This document shows positions 59,181 to 64,000 of a stretch of DNA of 64,000 nucleotides, piece after piece. The DNA comes from Streptomyces sp. Root431 (GTDB lineage: Bacteria; Actinomycetota; Actinomycetes; Streptomycetales; Streptomycetaceae): the NCBI RefSeq assembly GCF_001426585.1, contig NZ_LMEI01000013.1, positions 524,462 through 588,461 of the forward strand, given 5' to 3'. The notes under the pieces were generated by a model. That model made no database searches and had not been told where the DNA came from. It saw only the letters and a program-made list of their open reading frames with translations. Each line of letters begins with the position of its first letter. The first letter of the stretch is position 1. A program made the position numbers and the translations under genes.

Positions 59181-59822
59181 GTGTCCCGACACGGCAGACT
59201 CCACCTCTTCGACCTCGACGGCACGCTGATCCGAGGCTCGGCCGCCGCTGTGGAGATCTCCCGCCAACTGGGACTCGTGGAAGAGATCGCCGCGTTGGAG
59301 GAGGGGTTCCTGCGGGGGCTCACTCCGGACGAGTTCGCCGTGCAGGCCCACGCGCTCTGGTCCGCGCTGACCCCGGACCAGGTCGCCGCCGCCTTCGAGG
59401 GCGCGCCCTGGCTGGAGGGCATCCGCGAGGTCTGGGCCGATATCCGGGCCCGGGGCGAGCACTGCGCGGTCATCTCCCTCTCGCCGGACTTCTTCGTCAA
59501 GCGCCTGCTCGACTGGGGCGTCGACACGGCACACGGTTCGCTCTGGCCCGCCGTCCCCTTCACCGAGCCGATCCACCGGCCCGGCATCCTCGACGCGGCG
59601 GCGAAGGTACGGATCGCCCGGGAGCTGTGCACGGAGTACGACGTGGAGTGGGCGGACTGTGTGGCCTACGGGGACTCGATGTCCGACGCCGAGCTCTTCG
59701 CGATCGTGCGGGACACCGTGGCCGTGAACGCGGACCACCATCTCGCCGGGATCTCCCGTCACAGCTACACCGGCGGGGACCTGCGCGAGGCCTACGGCTT
59801 GGTCCGAAACAGCGCAGCTTAG
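59181..59822 (+). CDS. HAD-family hydrolase (phosphoserine-phosphatase-like, subfamily IB)
   Basis: The protein is 213 residues. HAD motif I is FDLDGTLIRG, motif II VISLSPDFF, motif III/IV VAYGDSMSDAELF. The cap is alpha-helical as in subfamily IB. GTG 59181 gives the usual short start (SRHGRLHLFDLDGTL); an in-frame ATG at 59139 would place parS 9 in the coding region. Likely small-molecule phosphatase. Confidence 0.88.
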   Translation: MSRHGRLHLFDLDGTLIRGSAAAVEISRQLGLVEEIAALEEGFLRGLTPDEFAVQAHALWSALTPDQVAAAFEGAPWLEGIREVWADIRARGEHCAVISLSPDFFVKRLLDWGVDTAHGSLWPAVPFTEPIHRPGILDAAAKVRIARELCTEYDVEWADCVAYGDSMSDAELFAIVRDTVAVNADHHLAGISRHSYTGGDLREAYGLVRNSAA

Positions 59823-59927
59823 CCAGAAACCCGGCCCTATGGGCCGAGAACACCGCTTTCCGTCCGAAGCGGTGCTCGGCAGGGTCATGCTGCGGGCACG
59901 GAAGCCGGCCAGCGCGAGGCGAGGCAC

Positions 59928-61166
59928 ATGATGGATGCTCCGACCACCACGACGGACGGGACGGAGGCCCGAATACCCGAAGAGGTCTCCGCTCAAGAGG
60001 TCTCCTCCGACGCGTTTCTGGTCCGCCGCACCCTGGCGGAGATCGCACCCGTCGCCGACCAGGTGACCTCGTACTTCTACGCCCTGCTCTTCGTCCGGAA
60101 CCCCGAGCTGCGCGAGATGTTCCCCGCGGCCATGGACACCCAGCGGGACCGGCTCCTGAAGGCCCTCCTGACGGCGGCCGAGCACCTGGACGACGTACCC
60201 GTCCTCACCGCGTACCTGGAGAACCTCGGCAAGGGGCACCGGAAGTACGGCACGAGGGCCACCCACTACCCGGCCGTCGGCGAGGCCCTCATCGGGGCGC
60301 TCGTCCGGTACGCCACGGCGAGCTGGGACGAGAAGACCGAGGCGGCCTGGGTCCGTACGTACACGACGATCTCCCAGATCATGATCGACGCGGCGGCGGA
60401 GAACGAGCAGCACGCGCCCGCCTGGTGGCAGGCCGAGGTGGTCTCCCACGATCTCCGCACCCCCGACGTCGCCGTCGTCACCCTCCGGCCCGACCAGCCG
60501 TACCCCTTCCTGGCAGGGCAGTACACGACACTGGAGACCCCCTGGTGGCCGCGCACATGGCGCCACTACTCCTTCGCCTCGGCGCCCCGGCCCGACGGGC
60601 TGCTCTCCCTCCACGTCAAGGCGGTCCCGGCGGGATGGGTGTCCAATGCGCTGGTCCACAGGGCGCGCCCCGGAGACGTCCTGCGGCTCGGCCCGCCGGC
60701 CGGCTCGATGACGGTGGACCACTCCACCGACACCGGACTGCTCTGCCTCGGCGGCGGCACCGGGATCGCGCCGATCAAGGCCCTGGTCGAGGACGTCGCC
60801 GAGCACGGCGACCGGCGGCCGGTCGACGTCTTCTACGGGGCGCGCAGCGGTCACGGCCTGTACGACATCGACACGATGCTGCGGCTCCAGAAGACCTTCC
60901 CCTGGCTCTCCGTCCACCCGGTCACCGAGGAACAGGGGCGCCTCCCGGACGCCGTCTGCCGCTACGGGTCCTGGGAGGAGCGCGACGCCTACCTCTCGGG
61001 CCCGCTCGGCATGGTCCGGCGCGGGGTCGACGCCCTGCGCGGCGCGGGGGTGCCATCGGACCGCATCCGGCACGACTTCCTGGCAGAGCTCACCCCCGCG
61101 AGCGGGGATCAGCCCAGGTCAGGGGCGTGCATGGCGCGAACCCCCTCGATGTTGCCGTCGAGGTAG
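59928..61166 (+). CDS. Flavohaemoprotein-like nitric oxide dioxygenase
   Basis: The protein is 412 residues. A globin domain (1-about 165; Tyr in SYFYALLFVRNPELREMFP, proximal His in GKGHRKYG) joins an FAD domain (RHYSFAS) and NAD domain (GGGTGIAPIKALVEDV). Flavohaemoproteins convert nitric oxide to nitrate. The 3' end overlaps the convergent NUDIX gene by 58 bases; the last 15 or so residues are therefore unusual. Confidence 0.9.
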   Translation: MMDAPTTTTDGTEARIPEEVSAQEVSSDAFLVRRTLAEIAPVADQVTSYFYALLFVRNPELREMFPAAMDTQRDRLLKALLTAAEHLDDVPVLTAYLENLGKGHRKYGTRATHYPAVGEALIGALVRYATASWDEKTEAAWVRTYTTISQIMIDAAAENEQHAPAWWQAEVVSHDLRTPDVAVVTLRPDQPYPFLAGQYTTLETPWWPRTWRHYSFASAPRPDGLLSLHVKAVPAGWVSNALVHRARPGDVLRLGPPAGSMTVDHSTDTGLLCLGGGTGIAPIKALVEDVAEHGDRRPVDVFYGARSGHGLYDIDTMLRLQKTFPWLSVHPVTEEQGRLPDAVCRYGSWEERDAYLSGPLGMVRRGVDALRGAGVPSDRIRHDFLAELTPASGDQPRSGACMARTPSMLPSR

Positions 61167-61588
61167 TGGCGCAGGGAGAGAGGGACGAGGTGGACGGCGG
61201 CGATGCCGACCCGGTTGAACGGCACCCGGACGATCTCGTACTCGCCGATCGGCTCGTCGATCTCGGGGCCGTGTCGCAGGGACGGGTCCATGGAGCCGAG
61301 CCGGCACACGAAGAAGTGCTGGACCTTCACCCCGGAGACCCCACCGTCGACGATGTGCTCGACGGTGTCGACGAAGCAGGGCACCACATCGGTGATCTTG
61401 GCGCCGAGCTCCTCGAGCACCTCGCGGTGCAGGGCCTCGACGACGGTGGAATCGGAGGGTTCCACGCCACCACCGGGCGTGACCCAGTAGGGATCCATCC
61501 CCGGCTTGGTGCGTTTGATGAGGACGAGATCGTCCCCGTCGAGCAGGATGGCGCGTGCGGTGCGCTTGATCACGGGCCGTTCGGTCAT
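61109..61588 (-). CDS. NUDIX hydrolase
   Basis: The protein is 159 residues. The NUDIX box reads GGGVEPSDSTVVEALHREVLEELGAKI, matching GX5EX7REUXEEXGU. A GTG at 61627 overlapping the LysR stop as GTGA would add 13 residues and couple translation. Substrate unknown. Confidence 0.9.
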   Translation of the reverse strand: MTERPVIKRTARAILLDGDDLVLIKRTKPGMDPYWVTPGGGVEPSDSTVVEALHREVLEELGAKITDVVPCFVDTVEHIVDGGVSGVKVQHFFVCRLGSMDPSLRHGPEIDEPIGEYEIVRVPFNRVGIAAVHLVPLSLRHYLDGNIEGVRAMHAPDLG

Positions 61589-61623
61589 GGGAAGAAAATG
61601 GCCCGTCCGCGGTGTCCTGAAAC

Positions 61624-62520
61624 TCACCAGGCCCCTGCGGCCTGCAACAGACCCTCATGAGCGCGCGCGATGTGCGACAGCGCGAGCGTGCCGGTCCGCA
61701 CGACCAGGAAGTACGTCCGCAGCGGAGGCACCGGGGGATCGAGCAGCGCCACGAGCCGCCCCTGTGCCAAGGCCTCCTCGCACAGGAAGCGCGGCAGGAC
61801 GGCGAGACCGGCGCCGGACGCCGCGGAATCCCGTACGGCTCGCAGGTCGGGGGCGATCACGGTCGCGGCGGCCGCCGGCTTGGTCTCGAAGACGGCGGCC
61901 CAGTACCGCGAGACGAACGGCAGCGACTCGTGCACCTCGACCACGGGGAGCTGCTCCAGGACCACCGCCCCCTTGCTGAGCAGTACTTCGGGGGCGAGCC
62001 GGGCCGCCCAGCGCGGGGCCGCGACCAGGACGTGCTCCTCGTCGCAGAGCGGGGTTGCGGCGAACAGGCCGCCGCGCGGACGGGCGGTCGTCAGGGCCAG
62101 GTCGTGGTGGCCCGCCGCGAGCCCGTCGAGGATGTCCTCCGCGTTGCCCACGAAGGAGGCCCGTACGGCGAGACCCTGGCCGACCAGCGGCGTGAGCGCC
62201 GGCAGCGCACGGAGCGCCATGAACTCCGGGGGACCGGCGACATGGAGGGTGCGGACGCCGCTCTCCTCGTCGAGGCCGGTCTCGGCGATCTCGACCAGGG
62301 CGTCCAGATGGGGTGCGGCGCGGTGCGCCAGCTCGTCGCCGATCGTGGTCGGCGTGACCCCGCGCGCCTGCCGGAGGAACAGCGGCCGGCCCAGCTGCCG
62401 CTCCAGGGTCCTGATCTGGCTCGTGACGGCGGGCTGGGAGAGGCCCAGGAGCGCGGCGGCGCGGGTGAAGGAGCCGGCCCGGTGCACCGTGACGAACGTG
62501 CGCAGCAGGGCCAGATCCAT
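61624..62520 (-). CDS. LysR-family transcriptional regulator
   Basis: The protein is 298 residues. The N-terminal HTH (LLRTFVTVHRAGSFTRAAALLGLSQPAVTSQIRTLERQLGRPLF) and C-terminal type 2 periplasmic-binding-like domain are complete. Target unknown; no divergent partner gene is present in the 227-base gap to the right (62521-62747), only a terminator at 62687 and an A/T-rich segment ACTATAAATAAGTCGATAG near 62590. Confidence 0.93.
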   Translation of the reverse strand: MDLALLRTFVTVHRAGSFTRAAALLGLSQPAVTSQIRTLERQLGRPLFLRQARGVTPTTIGDELAHRAAPHLDALVEIAETGLDEESGVRTLHVAGPPEFMALRALPALTPLVGQGLAVRASFVGNAEDILDGLAAGHHDLALTTARPRGGLFAATPLCDEEHVLVAAPRWAARLAPEVLLSKGAVVLEQLPVVEVHESLPFVSRYWAAVFETKPAAAATVIAPDLRAVRDSAASGAGLAVLPRFLCEEALAQGRLVALLDPPVPPLRTYFLVVRTGTLALSHIARAHEGLLQAAGAW

Positions 62521-62686
62521 GTCCGCCCCCTCCCGGCCGTGCGGCCGTTCGACTCAGGCGGTCGGCTGACTGCGCCTCAGGACCGTCCAACTATAAATAA
62601 GTCGATAGGCCTCTGTCGCTACCGTGATTGGACACTGACGCACAGTCAACTAGCCTTGTTCAGGCGGTCTCCGCGCGTGGAACCGA

Positions 62687-62725
62687 GGGCGCTCCGAGCC
62701 ACGAGGGGGGAGGCTCGGAGCGCCC
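62687..62725 (-). terminator. Terminator of the cystathionine gene
   Basis: Perfect 14-bp stem GGGCGCTCCGAGCC (62687-62700) / GGCTCGGAGCGCCC (62712-62725), 22 bases after the stop codon. Confidence 0.9.
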
Positions 62726-62747
62726 CGTTCCTGCCGCCACCGGCACC

Positions 62748-63917
62748 TCAGCCGGCGGCTCCGGCCTCGTCGAGGGCCCGCAGGACGTCGGCGATCAGGT
62801 CTTCCGGATCCTCGGCGCCCACCGAGAAACGGATGAAGCCCTCCGCGACCGCGTCCCCACCCCAGCGTCCCCGCCGCTCCGCCGTGGAGCGCACGCCGCC
62901 GAAGCTGGTGGCGTCGTCCACGAGACGCAGCTCTTCGAGGAACCGCTCGGCCCGCTTCCGGTCCGCCAGCTCGAAGGAGACCACCGGACCGAAGCGCCGC
63001 ATCTGCCGGGCCGCCACCTCGTGCGAGGGGTCGCCGGGCAGTCCCGGGTAGCGCAAACCGGTCACGTCAGCGCGCTCGGCGAGGACGCGCGCGAGGGACA
63101 GGGCGGTGGAGCACTGCCGGTCGATCCGCAGCTGGAGCGTCGCCAGCGAACGGTGGGCCAGCCAGGCCTCCATGGGGCCGGGGATCGCGCCGACGACCTT
63201 GCGCCAGCGCCGTACCTCCGCCGCCCGCTGGGGATCCCGGCAGCTCACGTGCCCGAGCAGGACGTCGCCGTGCCCGGTCATGCCCTTGGTGTCGCTCGCG
63301 ACGGAGAAGTCCGCGCCCAGCTCCAGGGGCCGCTGGCCGAGCGGGGTGGCGAGGGTGTTGTCGACGGCGACGAGCGCCCCCGCAGCGTGCGCCTCGCGCA
63401 CCAGGCGCCGGATGTCGCAGACGTCGAGCCCGGGGTTGGACGGGGTCTCGATCCACAGCAGCCGGGCGCCTTCGAGGGCGGCGAGCTGCCCGTCGCCGCC
63501 GGTCGGCGCGGTGCGGACCTCGATGCCGTACGCCCTCAGCTGCTCGTGCAGCAGCGGCAGCGCCTGGTAGCCGTCGGTCGGCAGCACCACCGCGTCGCCG
63601 GCCTTCAGCTGGGAGAAGAGGACGGCGGAGATCGCGGCCATGCCGGAGGCGAAGACCAGCGTCTCGACGCCCCGCTCCCCCGGTGCCTCCAGCTCACCGA
63701 TCGCCCGTTCCAGGTGGGTCCAGGTGGGGTTCTCGTCGCGGCCGTAGGTGTACGGGCCGGTCGGTTCGCCGGGCAGATGGAAGTGGGCCGCGAAGACCGG
63801 TCCCGGCAGGGTCGGTTCGTACTTCACGGGCTCGGGGAGCCCGGCCCGTACGGCGAGGGTGCCGTCGCCGAGCGCGGCGGCCTCCCGCCGGTCGGGGTCG
63901 CTTGCCTGGTCGGTCAC
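62748..63917 (-). CDS. Cystathionine gamma-lyase/gamma-synthase (PLP enzyme)
   Basis: The protein is 389 residues of the Cys/Met metabolism PLP family: YTYGRDENPTWTHLE, the catalytic Lys in SDTKGMTGHGD, and WIETPSNPGLDVCDI. Lyase versus synthase cannot be decided by eye. GTG 63917 overlaps the stop of the upstream gene by 4 bp (GTGA). Confidence 0.92.
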   Translation of the reverse strand: MTDQASDPDRREAAALGDGTLAVRAGLPEPVKYEPTLPGPVFAAHFHLPGEPTGPYTYGRDENPTWTHLERAIGELEAPGERGVETLVFASGMAAISAVLFSQLKAGDAVVLPTDGYQALPLLHEQLRAYGIEVRTAPTGGDGQLAALEGARLLWIETPSNPGLDVCDIRRLVREAHAAGALVAVDNTLATPLGQRPLELGADFSVASDTKGMTGHGDVLLGHVSCRDPQRAAEVRRWRKVVGAIPGPMEAWLAHRSLATLQLRIDRQCSTALSLARVLAERADVTGLRYPGLPGDPSHEVAARQMRRFGPVVSFELADRKRAERFLEELRLVDDATSFGGVRSTAERRGRWGGDAVAEGFIRFSVGAEDPEDLIADVLRALDEAGAAG

Positions 63918-64000
63918 GCTGTCCGTTCCTCCACTTCCGCACGTACGGTCGCGAGCAGTCCCTCGCTCGCGGCCTCCACCATCTCAAGGCACTCCTCGAA
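63914..64000 (-). CDS. Partial gene upstream of the cystathionine gene
   Basis: Only the last 28 residues (FEECLEMVEAASEGLLATVR... ending ERTA) are inside the window. The stop overlaps the next start as GTGA, so the two genes are in one operon. Not recognised. Confidence 0.6.
   Translation of the reverse strand, partial: FEECLEMVEAASEGLLATVRAEVEERTA

Noticed and set aside
63694-63987. Reverse open frame overlapping the start of the cystathionine gene
   Set aside because: It is out of frame with the clear PLP enzyme; the true upstream gene uses another frame and ends in GTGA overlap.

Overview
The window is about 64 kb of a high-GC actinobacterial chromosome, almost certainly a Streptomyces, centred on the replication origin. 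The evidence is the gene order gyrA-gyrB-dciA-recF-gnd-dnaN-oriC-dnaA-rpmH-rnpA-yidD-yidC-jag-rsmG-parA-parB, frequent GTG starts, a DnaA with a very long linker domain, an oriC of many short DnaA boxes between dnaN and dnaA, and many copies of the ParB site GTTTCACGTGAAAC. No transposon, prophage, rRNA operon or CRISPR array is visible.

Left arm (1-17 kb): a partial AhpD-like carboxymuconolactone decarboxylase gene, an HTH/NB-ARC/TPR regulator, tRNA-Ala(TGC), a small HTH regulator coupled to a membrane Ser/Thr kinase, a secreted membrane-anchored protein, a 44-residue DLW-39 protein, tRNA-Ile(GAT), and a leftward replication block (DUF3566 protein, gyrA, gyrB, DUF721/DciA, recF, gnd, dnaN).

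Origin (17.1-20.1 kb): oriC lies between dnaN and dnaA. dnaA points left, with a consensus DnaA box in its promoter region. The rpmH-rnpA-yidD-yidC-jag cluster diverges from it, followed by rsmG and parAB.

Right arm (26-64 kb): a GNAT gene; a long leftward block for cell-envelope and redox functions (DUF6049 protein, MurJ, pseudokinase, SigM-type ECF sigma factor, zinc anti-sigma factor, trxB, trxA, with a SigR-type promoter before trxB); pcnA; an MFS transporter; ino1 with a PadR repressor and its 31-bp operator-like palindrome; a class A PBP; a GT87-like membrane protein; an alanine-racemase-like protein with FemX; the rpsF-ssb-rpsR-rplI operon; a MATE transporter; dnaB with a strong DnaA-box cluster upstream; then accessory metabolism and regulation (epimerase, beta-lactamase-like hydrolase, two GNATs, MarR, HAD phosphatase, flavohaemoprotein, NUDIX, LysR, cystathionine gamma-lyase/synthase). 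Much of this order matches what is known of mycobacterial chromosomes (ponA1-rpsF-ssb-rpsR-rplI-dnaB and murJ-sigM-trxB-trxA blocks).

The most notable non-coding signals are nine perfect parS sites confined to one side of dnaA and often placed in convergent gene junctions or terminators, consensus DnaA boxes outside oriC (dnaA promoter, parA leader, dnaB upstream region), two clear operator-like palindromes (before the small HTH gene and before padR), and a small membrane-protein gene apparently broken by a 5-bp tandem duplication.
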